NCBI RefSeq assembly: GCF_030867095.1 | Contig: NC_081837.1 | Span: forward strand, 19,428,501-19,492,500 | DNA from: Alligator mississippiensis | Taxonomy: Eukaryota > Chordata > Crocodylia > Alligatoridae | Length of the DNA: 64,000 nucleotides | Reading direction: 5' to 3' | Shown here: piece after piece, positions 9,957 to 20,755 of the stretch | Layout: each line of letters opens with the position of its first letter | How positions within the stretch are numbered: the first letter of the stretch is position 1 | The notes under the pieces: model-generated | Databases searched by the model: none | Told to the model about the DNA's origin: nothing | The model's input: only the letters and a program-made list of their open reading frames with translations | Program-made: the position numbers and the translations under genes

Positions 9957-12900
9957 ATGCTCCGGCGGGAGAAGCTGCCCCCCGTGCGCCTGCGCTCCAG
10001 CAACCTGGGTGAGACCTGGGCACGTGCCCCGCCATGGGAGGCAGAAGGGCTGGGCAGCACGAGAGTCCACAGGGCTGTGTGGCTTCCCCTCCCGCCAGGG
10101 TTTGGCTAGCAGGCTAAGCCCACGCTGTCCAAGGTGCAATCTGGACAGCCCCTGCCCTGTGCCACCCCCACCAAACTGTCACCCCCTGCTCTTCACCAGC
10201 AAGTTCCCTGGGGAAGGGGAACAGGACTGGACCCCATGGGCTCCTCATGCTAGGCCAGGTCCTGGCCCTGCAGCCCCTGCCCATGCCACAGCCCTTGGAG
10301 CCTTCCTCCTGGCAATGGCCCTGCTGCCCTCTGCTCCCTTGCAAGGTGGTGCTCATACGGGCTCTGGGATCCCCATCCTAAAAGTGGTGCTCAGTGCCAC
10401 CCAGCCTGATGCTCAGCTCTCATGTCCTCTCAGCACCAGATGCCTGCCTGGGCGCAGACGGATGGGCCAAAAGAAAACTGCCCCCCGTTAAGGGGTCCTC
10501 ATGTGTCCCCTTCGTTGGACAAGTGCAGGAGAGGAGGGACCCTGCACCTGGTGAGTTTGGGACTGGCGTGAGCGATGGAGGGACTTGCGTGGTTGCATGG
10601 GGAGGGGACAAGGTCCTTCTCCCCGGACGGACTCCCACCCTACCACCGTGGAGGAAGGCCCTGTGCGTGTGGCACGCAGGACTCCTCGGAGGTGCCCCAA
10701 TGCGTTGTGGCCCAGAGGGGCTGGTCGCCCTGCGCTCTGCAGCAGCATGGGCCCAGCTGATGGGCGGCCCCTTGTCTCCCCACAGGGCCGGGAGTCATGC
10801 GGGTGGCAAGAGAGGTGAGGGGCCAGACGTGGCCGCACCCCCCCGCTGCCGTGAGTCTTTCCCCTGCCCAAGGAGTGGGACGGGCAGCTCTGAGGGTGGG
10901 GGTCTCTCCCCAGGTGCCCCATGCCCCTCCCAGCCCCATGCAGCACATGGGACTCTGGGGGACAGTCTCCGTCTCCCACCAACTCCAGGGGACCTCCAAG
11001 ACTAAGGGAGGGTCGTGGGCTCGTCCCCCGATCGCAGGGACAGTCCTTCCCGAATCCGAGTGTCTGGGGGGACCTGGAGCTTGGAGGTGGGGACTCACCT
11101 GGGACAGGGGGTAACAACCAACCCCTGGGATCCCCGGGCCCAGCTCTAGGAGCCCTGCCCAGCCCCGGGGCTCAGAGGCCCACCAACCCTGCATCACGGA
11201 GAGATGGGACCTTGCTGCCCAAGGGAGCCCATGGCCCCAGACGCTCTTTCTTTCTCCAGGAGGACAAACCCTGCAGCGGGTACCACCAGCAGCAGGTGAG
11301 CGGGTCCCAGGGGGGTGGGGGCTGTGAGGAGACCAAGTGCGCTGGCTGATGGCTGCACAGAGGTGTGGACCAGAGGGACAAGCCTGGGGCTGGGCTGCGG
11401 GATGGAGGGAAAAGGCAGGGCCAGAGGGACAGGTGGGGCAAGAGGTGGCTCCATGCGCAGACAGGCAGTGGCGTGAGGCCTCTCTAACCCACACACTCTC
11501 GTTTCCTGCAGCTGGAGCTGAAGGCACTAAGGGCCTGCCTGGCTCAACAGGAGCAGGACGCAGCAGCCCTCCTGTCCCAGTAGGTGTGGGGCTGGGGGGC
11601 ACCGGGCTGTTCCTGGGGTGCGGCACAGGGCTCGGGGCTGAAGCCCAGGGCCCGTCCCTGCTTCTGCGTGAGCCTCTCTTTGGGGAAGGTCTGTTTTGTG
11701 GGATGGCGCCTTCAGTCTCCCTGAGCCCACAAATGTGCTTTGTCCCCACAGTACTTGGCAAAGGGAAGAGCAGCTCCTGGTGAGTTGGCCGGGGGGGGCA
11801 AGGTCTGCAGCGGTGTGGGGCAGGGGAGGGAGCAGGCTGAGGCTGAGCTTGGCCAGGTGTGTATATCCCAGAGGACATGAAAGTGGGAACCAGAGACCTG
11901 GTACCTTGCGTGTGGGGACAAGTGGGGCCTGACAGGTGCCTCAGGAGGTGCCGCTGTTGGGTGCCCAATATGCTCGGTGCAGCCATGGGCATGGTCTGAT
12001 GGGCTGGGGTGATTGTGGTGCAGACTCAAGTGGAGGAGCTGCAACAGGAGAATCGCACCCTGGTGCTGGCTCTCCCAGCACACAGGGAGCAGGGCCAGGC
12101 TCTGGAGGACAGCCCCACAGAGGTGAGTTGCTCTGCATGCCCCTGCCCAGGGAGACGGGGAGTGTGTGTGCACCTGTGTGCGCCCAGGGCAAGGCTGTGC
12201 CCCGCTGTGCCAGGCCGTGCAGTCGAGGGGCTGGGTGCTGCCCCGGCTCTATGGGGGGAGGGCATGTGTGTGTGCGGTGCTGGGCACTACGTGAGCCTTG
12301 TGGGTGTCACACTGTGGGACTGGTGGGGTGACAGGTCTGGGTCTGTGCTGCACCGACCTCCCTTGCTTCGTGGCTGGCTGTCCCCTCTCCCGTACTCCAG
12401 CAGGTTGCCAGCACTGCACCAGGGGCTTGCATTTTGTCCTCACTGCCACTGTTTTTTCATTTGCAACAGCCTCCTGTGGAGGGGGTCGTGGAGGAGTGCC
12501 TGCCTGTTACCGTTGAAGCCAGCACCCAGGCAGAGGGCCCACGCCACGAGCACGCCGGTACCAGACCAGGGTCCTCTGCCTGGCCAATACGGGCTGCCAG
12601 AGGCAACCCCTGGCCAGGACAGTGGCGAGCACACAAACAGAGGCTCACTGCTGTCCAAAAGGACTGGGGCACAGGGAGAGGTTTGATGCTTTTTATACTG
12701 CTAGTGTGTGGGGGTGCTGGGAGTGTCACGTGCAGTGTTCCCCCTGCAGGGCAGGCTGGCGGGGCTGGGAGCAGGGGTTTTTGCAGGTCAGGGAGTGCTT
12801 CCATCAAAGAGCCTGTTGGGCTTGAATTCAGTCCATGATCCATCTCTGAACATTTGATTCTTGTGCAATCAGGCGGAAACGCCCCTCCCAGGGGGTTGAG

Positions 12901-14202
12901 GCCGGGACGCACACAAGTTCTCCCCCCACTGTGGAAGCCAGCACCCAGGCAGAGGGCCCCCAAAATCAGGATGCCTCCACACAGACAAGGGCCCTCTGCC
13001 TGGTAGACGTGGGCTGTGACCCCCTGCCCCTGGGGACCAAAGCCTTGCAGGGTCCAAAGACGACAAGACAGGGGGAAAGGTATGATGATGTGCCTAGTTT
13101 TTGGGGTTTTTTTCTAAAGAAATGTTTCATGCTCCAAGCCAAATCAGCCAGCTCCGTGAGCCAGTCCAGAACCATAAGTGGCCCTACAAGCAGCAAACAT
13201 GATGCTTTCACTAGCGTTAGGTTGTGAGCGTGGGATCAGTAGGGGAGCTGAAGGAGGGCTGGAGCCAGGAGCCCGTTCCTGGTCCTGGGAAGGGTCTCGC
13301 AGGTTAGGAGAAGGACGGGGTGGGGGCCAGGAGCCCAGGAAGGGAAGAGGTGAGTGAAAGGGTATGACTAGTGTGTCTTCAGTAAGTGCCTTGCCCACAA
13401 GTCCCTCCAGCGTCCTGGGTGTCTAGGTGGGACAGGGCTGGGACAGGGGCGCTGCAGGCCTGGGCTCTCTGTGCTGGGAGCCGTCCCTGTTGTGTATGTC
13501 CAGACGGCAGCCAGGAACCAGACCTAGGCGCAGGCAGCACAGCGGGAGGAAGGGAGGTGGGTCTGGCAGGACACCCAGGGCCGGTCCCTGGTACAAAGGC
13601 AGTGATGGAGAGAGGGGAGGCCTGGGCATGGGGTGGTGGCAGTGGCCGGAGCCTGGGGGCATGGGGTGAATGGGAGATGACCAGTGTCTCTGCGTCCCAC
13701 CTGCAGGGCTCACACTGTGGCAAAGGGGAGGAGGAGAAGGTCGGGGGCAGCAAGGAGGTGAGTTTCCCCCCTGCACCCCAACCAGCCCCAGGCCTGAGGG
13801 GCTGCCCCTCCACCAGCCCACATGATGATCGGGTGCCCCCTGCCTCCAGGCCGCTCAGGATGACCCTTGCCACCTCTCTGCCAGGGCCCTAGTGCCCTGC
13901 ATGGACCAGCTATCTCCTGGGTTGGCCCCTCATTGCCCACCTCTGGGCCTCAGGACCCTGTTGCCAGGGGTTCATCCCGGGAATCAGAGTTTCTGGCCCA
14001 GGCCAGGCCCGCTGGGACAGAAAGCCCCACTGAGCTATGTGTGAGAGCAACGTCCTGCTCCCTGCTGGGGAGACTCTCCCTTACCCCATGGTTGTTCCCG
14101 GGGGTGAGCAGAAGGACCCCACACTGAGCGTTCCCTGACTCTGCCCTTCTCCCGCAGGTTCCAGCTCGCCTGGCTGCTCCCGTGCTGCTTCACCCTAAGA
14201 AG
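9957..14202 (+). CDS. Unnamed multi-exon coiled-coil gene (model)
   Basis: A chain of short exons with AG/GT borders: 9957-10008, 10434-10550, 10786-10814, 11260-11295, 11512-about 11583, 11751-11780, 12024-12122, 12470-about 12680, 12873-13079, 13707-13757 and 14158-14202. Phases fit: the first ends in phase 1, the second is 117 nt and keeps phase 1, the third returns to phase 0, and the later 36-, 99-, 51- and 45-nt exons keep it. Exons 1 and 2 share a KLPPV(R/K) motif. Exons 5-7 read as a coiled coil rich in L, E and Q (TWQREEQLL joined to TQVEELQQENRTL). Weak points are an in-frame TAG at the exon 5 donor (11581-11583) and unmatched phases around the 12.47-13.08 kb pair. I do not recognise the protein. 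It sits between Schlafen blocks B and C on the same strand. It may be a pseudogene. Confidence 0.5.
12470..13079 (+). repeat. Duplicated exon pair with VEASTQAEGP motif
   Basis: Exon-like blocks 12,470-12,680 and 12,873-13,079 share the residues VEASTQAEGP and the DNA around them, and both end in similar donor sequences (GAGAG/GTTTGA and GAAAG/GTATGA). The second block continues with DASTQT; TQT is the core of dynein light chain LC8-binding motifs, so a binding role is possible but unproven. The first copy has lost that part through changes in frame. This looks like tandem exon duplication inside the coiled-coil gene. Confidence 0.5.
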
Positions 14203-14917
14203 GTGAAGCCCTGCACTCCTCCCCTCCTTGCCCACCTCTGTCGTCTCCTCCCTGCGTCCTCCCCTGCCCGATCTGCCGGGATGGGTCCATGGGATGACAG
14301 CGCTGGTGCCTCTGCCTATCTGAGCAGGTAAGTGGCTTCTCACTCCTTGTAGTTTTCTGCAGCCTCTTTTCTTGTGTCCTTGCCTTGGGCCCGCGCACTC
14401 CAACAGACGGGCTTGGTAGTCCTCATGTTGAGATTGCCCCCTCACTCTCATGTAACCTTGTCACAGGTCCCCGCCCGACTCACCTCAGCACTGCCACTCA
14501 GGTGGCCCAGCGACATTCAATCATCCAGTGTCACGGTGAACAGTGGAGCCTTGCCCATTGGCCAAGGGCTTGGCTGCAACGGGTGAAAAGTGGGCTTGCA
14601 GATGGAGGAACCCCCGGGAGCTTCTACTGGGACACTGTCAACTTGTTAGATGCTCTCCTCCCAGCCAGGAGGGATCTGGTGGTTTTTCCCAAGGCCAGCA
14701 TGCCCAGGGAAGCAGTTCACACCCATCTGGCTTCTGCAGCATCGTTGCCTTACTTGGCTGGCCAGTATGAGCCATTTAACTTCCATTACCTGTTGAGCTG
14801 TGAATTTGAACATAAAAGGCAGAAGCAGAATGCTTGGGGTCTCAATTCTCACCAGACACCTAAGAGAGAAGAAAAGACAAGATCGTCATGCCGACGTGTC
14901 ACCAGGGGTAATGACAA
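14203..14917. other. Exon-like remnants and an unassigned open frame
   Basis: At 14,468-14,502 a CAG/GTCCCCGCCCGACTC block resembles the previous exon (VPARL at its start), suggesting a second duplicated exon. A frame open from 14,385 to 14,951 has no recognisable composition or family and runs into retroviral leader, so it is unlikely to be one gene. Confidence 0.3.
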
Positions 14918-15090
14918 GACCCAGGTCAGTCTGAACCTTACTGCCGGCTAAACTTTTCTGTCTGGTAAAGGATCCAATTTTGTGTCTGGTAACGTACGTT
15001 TTATTCAGGGAGAAAGAGTTTGAAGCACCTTCATCCAACAGCACATGGGGCTTGTAGTTAATTAGCTAAGGCGGTGTGCGGGAGGAGGTC

Positions 15091-15465
15091 TGGCTGACTG
15101 AATGAATGCGCGTGTGTGTGTGTGTATTTAGAAATATGAGCCACTGACCAGGTCTGAGACTACGGTTGGGTTCAGCTGCCCCAATTCTGCCTGACAGGGC
15201 AGTTTTGAAAGCAAGGCGGCCCAACTGGAACCTCGTGACCCAGTGGACAGGGCTTCCCAGTGATTTGGTCTTTTTCTATCTGGCTATTGAATGAATGTGT
15301 GTGTGTGCATTTAGAAAAATGAGCCACTGACCAGGTCTGGGACTAAGGCTGGGTCTAGCTGCCCCGATTCTGCCTAAAAAGGTAGCGTCGAAAGCAAGGG
15401 GCCCAGCTGGAACCTCATGACCCAGTGGACAGGGCGTCTGAGTGATTTTGTCTTTTCCAAACCCC
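15091..15465 (+). repeat. Tandem duplication inside the retroviral leader
   Basis: Two units, about 15,091-15,280 and 15,281-15,465, both carry TGTGTGT..ATTTAGAAA, GAGCCACTGACCAGGTCTG and a CCCAGTGGACAGGGC segment. The intact provirus has this leader segment only once (about 50,335-50,520). The duplication therefore arose in the lineage of this copy. Confidence 0.85.
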
Positions 15466-15686
15466 TTGTCCCAGTAGCTTCTGCCGAGAGCAGGAGTGAA
15501 AGGATCCCTTTTGTGTTTCCCTCCCCATTTCCGTTTTAGAGCTGGTGTCGGGTCAGAAGCCTTTTGTCTGGGCGGTGAAAAACTGCGGGGCAAGGCACTG
15601 AGCGGCCCGGACATCCTAAATAAGCCTCTCCTACGTCTCCCTGTGTGACTGCAAATGGGAACAAGTCAGTCTAAAGAAGAAAGTGA

Positions 15687-15875
15687 ATGCTCCCACTCGG
15701 AAGATCACCACCTCGATCAAGACCAAGAGCCAACGTTCTCAGTCCTTTAGGTAACCTGAGTCCAGAGGACGAAAAAAGACTTTGGCTGCCATCCTGGGTT
15801 TGGCTGGTTGTGTTCTTTTTCTTACTCGTGCTGGTTATGTTTGTTGTTGAAATTCTTTGTCCCTCCTGTCTCTAA
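15687..15875 (+). CDS. 62-codon membrane-protein ORF of the retrovirus, copy 2
   Basis: An intact 62-codon frame homologous to that at 44,575-44,763, differing at roughly seven positions. It has an arginine/proline-rich N-terminus (SPPRSRPRA), an acidic LSPEDE patch, a hydrophobic stretch at about residues 35-58 rich in V, F and L, and an ending CPSC plus one residue. One membrane segment is predicted by eye. Its frame is open although env directly downstream has many stops. No function can be assigned. Confidence 0.6.
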   Translation: MLPLGRSPPRSRPRANVLSPLGNLSPEDEKRLWLPSWVWLVVFFFLLVLVMFVVEILCPSCL

Positions 15876-15877
15876 AA

Positions 15878-16950
15878 ATGGCACTGATATCCTGATACAT
15901 CACACCTGGGTATCTTAGTATCACCCAAGTGGGGTGGGAGAAAAATTAGTACTTGCAGATCTCCCTTACGGTGGCTCAAGGTGGAAATAAAAGTGACTGC
16001 TGGATATGTTCTCACAGCCCAGCGCACCTACACCAAGGAATCCCAATCATCGGAGTGCCAATATCCCTCCAGCAATGGGGAAAAATAAACGGTGGCTTCG
16101 TTAGATACTACTAGTTAGCTGCACCTCGGTCCGCTCCTAAGGAATGGAGGGCCGCCCCTGCTAACTGGATAATCTCCCCAAGAGTAGAGGCGCCTTTCTG
16201 TTACAGATCCAACAACACCGGAGCTTACAATAAAGCCACACCTGTAGGACACTACCCTCATTGCCTAACTACTCTTGATTATAGCCCTAATAGCACCAGT
16301 GGAATCCTGTTGGGTAAAGTACCCTCTCTCAATTGTACAGGATTCATGGTCTACAACTTTTCTAAGGAACCTTATGTTGCTCTCATTGCAAACAGATCGG
16401 AATTTGACATTCACTCCAATTTTACTTCTTGTAATATATCTCGGTCCAGCAGGATAGCAGCCGAACGTGGTCCGCCCTATACGATGCATATCAATCGAAA
16501 GTGCCGGATATGGCACAACACCTGTCCAGATTTGAGTACCCTTTCTGCCCCGGGCCTTTACTGGATCTGAGGAAACAGGGCTCATAAAATCTTCCCCTGG
16601 AATTGGGTGGGGGCATGCACTCTTGGACATGTTATCCCTGGTTTCGAAATGCATAGTGCAATATATCTGGAACAAGTAAAAAATTTCAACCATCACATGA
16701 AAAGGGCGGTTAACCCCTTAGCTACCAGAAACACAGGGTTCCATCAATTTGTGAGAACCTTCATACCGTGCCTTGGAGTAAAAGAATTGGAATTAGCCAT
16801 AATTAACATTTCAGCCACAATAGAAGCTTTAGGAAGGAAAGAAAACCCATGGCATAGTCTAGAATAATGGTGTTACAAAAGTGTGAGCAAATTGAAAGAA
16901 AACATGAAAGGCTGCATGATGAAATAGAGGGGCTCATGAGAATGGAAGTT
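15878..16950 (+). pseudogene. env: Broken env gene of copy 2
   Basis: Matches the env of the intact provirus but with a stop five codons after the ATG, further stops (for example TGA near 16,568) and an internal deletion near 16,825 that removes the second part of the transmembrane subunit, including the CX6CC motif and the membrane anchor. The final residues of the cytoplasmic tail region remain. It cannot make a functional envelope protein. Confidence 0.88.
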
Positions 16951-16961
16951 TAAGGCTAAAG

Positions 16962-16979
16962 TGAGACTAAATAGTCTCA
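16962..16979. repeat. Perfect palindrome before the 3' LTR, copy 2
   Basis: TGAGACTAAATAGTCTCA has 8-base arms around AA. The same sequence lies beside the polypurine tract in the intact provirus (43,062-43,079). Confidence 0.8.
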
Positions 16980-16987
16980 AAGTGGAG

Positions 16988-17487
16988 ACTGGAATCAGAA
17001 AAAAATAAATGCCTTAAACTTTGATCATTTGAGTTATAAGATGACATAACTGCTTTGTGGAGAATTGCTGGCTCTGTACAGTAGAACAGATAAGGGCAAG
17101 TGTTTGTTCTTTGTAACTCCTCTGCAACTGCTTCACTCACCGCAGTCTTGAAGATAGCAAAACGTATGTACAACTCTGATTTCCAGGTGCAAGAAGGTTT
17201 GTGAACTAACCTCGCCTCCCCCATAAGTTCCCATCCTGATTACAGCAAAGAAGTAATGAAGTAATGTCATAGCCGCTTTTCATGCTAATTTCACTATATG
17301 ATCACGTGAGTTGTAAGCGACTGTTAAAAAGTATATAAGCCTCCTGATTTTGCTCTTGGTGGGGGACTCTCTCCAAGTGCTTGGGAAATCCATGTCACTT
17401 TGGAATCCCCCCTACAGCTGTAGTTTCTTTTGAATAAAAGCTTCTGCTGACCTGACCCAAAAGTATGCTGCGTGTGTTTCCACGACA
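16988..17487 (+). repeat. 3' LTR of copy 2
   Basis: About 500 bp matching the LTRs at 42,538 and 50,878. It holds a TATA box in AAAAAGTATATAAGCC (about 17,327-17,342), a polyadenylation signal AATAAA in TTGAATAAAAGC (about 17,431), and ends CCACGACA. The first bases (expected TGTGG) have decayed to ACTGG, and the polypurine tract is degraded to AAAGTGGAGA. Confidence 0.88.
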
Positions 17488-17841
17488 CAGTGGTATCCTA
17501 GCACAGAAGTACAGAGGGCTGAGGATGCCTCACGAGCAGGGCAGTGCAGGACTCCAACTCCCGTCATGGCCCGCTCAGATTTGAATAATCCTCAGACTCT
17601 GCTGAATCCCTATCGTCAGCTCTCTCAGGTGGGACACGTGTAGAAGAGGAGGAGAAGACTAGCCCCAAAGGTTGCTGGATAGATTCTTGTTTGATCCATT
17701 TCATTACGTCCATCCGTACGGCCACAGACTGATGTCAACAAAAGAAGTAACCAAAGCAGAGGTTCAATCTCAAGTGTTTGAAAAACCCTGCTAACAGACA
17801 TCCCCCCCCAGCAGCGCCTCCAAGAGAATCGTGCCAACTGC

Positions 17842-18213
17842 CCTGATGCACTTGACACTAGTGATAGTGGATACGTTATGTTGCAAATAATGTATCGCAA
17901 TAGTTATATCATATCCCATGAAGTCATCAAAAAATTACTGGATGCACTTGTGATTGGCTTGCTGAGTTTTAGGTCCTTTTTAAGTGACCACCTTTCCTGT
18001 GAGTTTTTCAACCATCTGACTCTTAAACAATATGAGTTAGTGACCATGGACCTCTGCAAAACCAGGAAGCTGTTTATGTATCACCTGCAAGGAAAAGCGA
18101 AAACAATTGTGACCCTGAAGATCATTGAGAAGTTAGGGAATGTGTTTCTGTGAGAAATGAAGGAAATTCTCTACATTTGTGAGAATCAGCCCCTGAGAGA
18201 ATTGGTGATGTAA
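17842..18213 (+). pseudogene. SLFN-like: Schlafen pseudogene, block C (start of helicase domain)
   Basis: An open stretch gives LLDALVIGLLSFRSFLSD, CEFFNHLTLKQYELV and KTRKLFMYHLQG, then KAKTIVTLKIIEKLGNVF, and after a TGA (18,151-18,153) continues in the same frame with ILYICENQPLREL. This is the start of the P-loop helicase region of long (group III) Schlafens. The Walker A position reads GKAKT in place of a GxGKT pattern, so nucleotide binding would be compromised even without the stop. The TGA replaces a cysteine-type codon of the family, a single-base change. Sequence homology ends about 18,213. The block lies directly downstream of retroviral copy 2. Confidence 0.87.
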
Positions 18214-20236
18214 GCATTACAGATGTCCCTCCAAACTTATTTAGATACTTTATCTCCTCAATTCTGAGTTTTTATTCTCCATTTAGCATGAAAAAAAAGC
18301 CCCTTGTCTTGGAACCAAGTATGAGGGTTGTGGGGGGCCAAGTGACTGCTGTAGCTCCAGCACCAGCTCCAGCTCTTATTCAGGGTCAGGGCTGTAGGTG
18401 CAGCTACAGCTGCTTCCTGCCCCACCACATCTGTTTCTGTACCCTGCTATCTGCCCCCTGCAGCCTCTTCCCCCACATTTCCATCCCGCATTTAATTTCT
18501 GTTTCCACACACAACCCCCTCCCCTTACCCATGCTCCTTACTGGCAGGCTCCTTCCATACTCCCACCTGGGGCATTGAACATGGCTACAGCCCAGCCATG
18601 TAGTACTGGCATGCAGCCCATACAGCTGCTATCAGGGCTAGACTGTGGCTGTGCTCAATATCCCAGGCTAGAATAGGCATGGACTCTGCCAGCTCGAAGC
18701 AAGGGTAAGGAGAGGGGTGGGAAACAAAGGCTGGGGGGAAGAGGGAACTGCCAGGCAGAGGCAGGAGGAGAGCAAAGGCTGACGGGGAGGGAGATGGGTG
18801 GGCAAAGCTTGGTAGGGAGAGGAGAGGGGGACAGGCAGGGCGAGAAGTGGCAAGGGGGCAGGCACAAGAAGGGGCAAACTGTTTAATCTCCCCACACAGC
18901 TTGCTTGTCACACAGCTTTCCATGTATAGAACCTAATGATTGGGGCATCATCTTCAATTCAAGGTCATCTTGGATTCAGGGAAAATACAGTAATACACAT
19001 GAAAGGGATTAAGACTGGGGAGAACCTGATAGCCAGAAATCTTTCCCAAACTTGTAGGAAGCCTTTACTTCTCTGACACCTTCTTTCCAGTATGAGCTGG
19101 CAGGCTTATAGTTCAGCAGCAATGTAGTTCCATACTAATGAGGGGGAGATGAGATGGTGTTAAAAACCTCTGGTCCTCATCCACATTTCTAGTTTGTACT
19201 CCTGCTACCTCCAGGAGAGCAGAATCAATACTTGAGAAGATGTCACAGCTGGGAGGGTAGTTTTCATGTTTTAGGCCAGTATAGACACTTCAGAAAGCTT
19301 TTCTTGACCATGTGTCTTGAAATATTTGGGGCCAGATTCACCCTCCAGGGTTGTGTCAATTATTCTGCTGTAAATCAACTATCCCCTTTGCCCCATTTGG
19401 GAGACTTGCCCCTGTGGAGGACAGACAAACTTCAAACTAGTAGCCTCTTGCCTAGCGGCTAAATCAGAAGGTTCAGCCTTAGTTCCCCAAGGAACGCTAT
19501 AGTAAGGAATCCCTGACTATAGCCATCATGTGATGGGGTTGATGCATCTATGGCTTGCTGTTACATGGCCCTGTATTACTATGACCACTCACTGTCAGGT
19601 TTATATGTTCTCCAGTTTAGTTTAACATGCAGCCCCTTTCACCATGAATAATATAAACATATTTATGCGATTTCGAACCCTGGCACAGATCTATGCATAC
19701 TGTTAAACTTTTGCTCATCCTAATGGACCTACTCCTATGCTTACATTTGGTTATATACTTGTTCAGCCTTGGTTTCTGTAGAGACATAAGTGGGCAGTTT
19801 TGTGCCCTGGCAGCAGCAGGGCTAGAAGCTCCTATTTTTGTACCCCTGCCCCCCAGTCAGTGCCCAGGGATGATGACCCAGTTACCCACTTTTAGTTATG
19901 GGTTTTTGCAGGGTGCTCTGTAGAAGTCTTGGCTGGTAGGAACCAGAGCCAGGATATAATGGAGTTGGTATAACCACAGCTTGTTATTACAGTCCTGTGT
20001 TGCTATGATTACTCATTGTAGCTTCCCGTGCCTCTCTCCCCAAGCGTCACATGTCTGGGTCTCCTTCAAACCTCGCCACGGCCACCTGGGTTGCACAACC
20101 AGGCTACTGAGAGCAGCCTTGGGTCAGCTCCCCAGGGGTCTCGCCTGCCACATCTTTGATGATGATTAGTTCTTAAGTGGGAGGAAGATGTTTAATCCCA
20201 TCTCCCCTGGTTCTTCGCAATGTTATTCGTTAAAGG
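18214..20236. other. Probable Schlafen intron or eroded exon; no gene seen
   Basis: The middle of the helicase domain would belong here but I cannot read it in any frame. Pyrimidine- and purine-rich low-complexity tracts occur around 18,400-18,560 and 18,700-18,870. No other feature is supported. Confidence 0.4.
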
Positions 20237-20755
20237 GGTCCGGAATGCAACACAGATATACAATATCATGGCAAAACAGATGAAGAAGATTCACAGCTAA
20301 ATATCCCTTGTCAACAATTGAGAGAGTTGTTAGATGAAGCAGAATGTGGCCGCTGCTTGCCAGGTTCTTACAGCATAAAGTATAATTTGAGTCAGAGGCA
20401 AATAGCACATTACGTGGTTGATAAGTTTCTCCAATATTTAAAAAAATGGTTACTCAGGGAAAGACATTGCTGTTTTATGCTGTACAGTGAGAGAGAAGGA
20501 AAGCTATTAGAAATTCTGCCATCCTTAATGAGAAACAAAATGAGGCATTTCAGGCTGGAGGCATCTTTCACAACAGCAGAAGACATGATGAGAAATGGCA
20601 TTGTTCTTGACAGCATGCGTCACTTTTCTGGCTTGGAAAGATGCATCATATTGGGTATCAATTCTGTCCCTACCTATGAGGCAATTTCTGAAAACCTGTT
20701 ACTATGTGTTGCATCCCGAGCTAATTTACAGCTTCATTTGCTGTATGAAAGATAG
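20237..20755 (+). pseudogene. SLFN-like: Schlafen pseudogene, block D (C-terminal helicase part)
   Basis: About 170 codons stay open. They include CGRCLPGSYSIKYNLSQ, QIAHYVVDKFL, then GIVLDSMRHFSGLERCIILG and LLLCVASRANLQLHLLYE, which are the closing motifs of the Schlafen helicase domain (VLDS-RRFSGLER and ASRA type). The frame ends at TAG (20,753-20,755), close to the natural C-terminus of the family. A segment between the two motif groups is shorter and more divergent than usual. The open state of this block suggests the gene died late in its history or that this exon was under constraint longer. Confidence 0.85.

Larger units (their letters stand above)
14918..17487 (+). mobile_element. 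Defective endogenous retrovirus, copy 2
   Basis: The order is truncated leader, first seven gag codons (15656-15676), 62-codon membrane ORF, broken env, palindrome, LTR. Every part matches the - strand provirus at 42.5-51.4 kb, in opposite orientation. The 5' LTR, primer site, start of the leader, the rest of gag and all of pol but its last few codons are absent. The leader match begins abruptly at about 14,918. The env gene has several stops and an internal deletion. There is clear sequence divergence from the intact copy, so this insertion is older. Confidence 0.92.

Noticed and set aside
10640..11992. 450-codon open frame on the - strand
   Set aside because: It lies in GC-rich DNA where stops are rare, is antisense to the exon series at 9.96-14.20 kb, and has a proline/serine/arginine composition with no domain.
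14385..14951. 188-codon + frame
   Set aside because: Ends inside retroviral leader and has no recognisable domain; kept only as unassigned.
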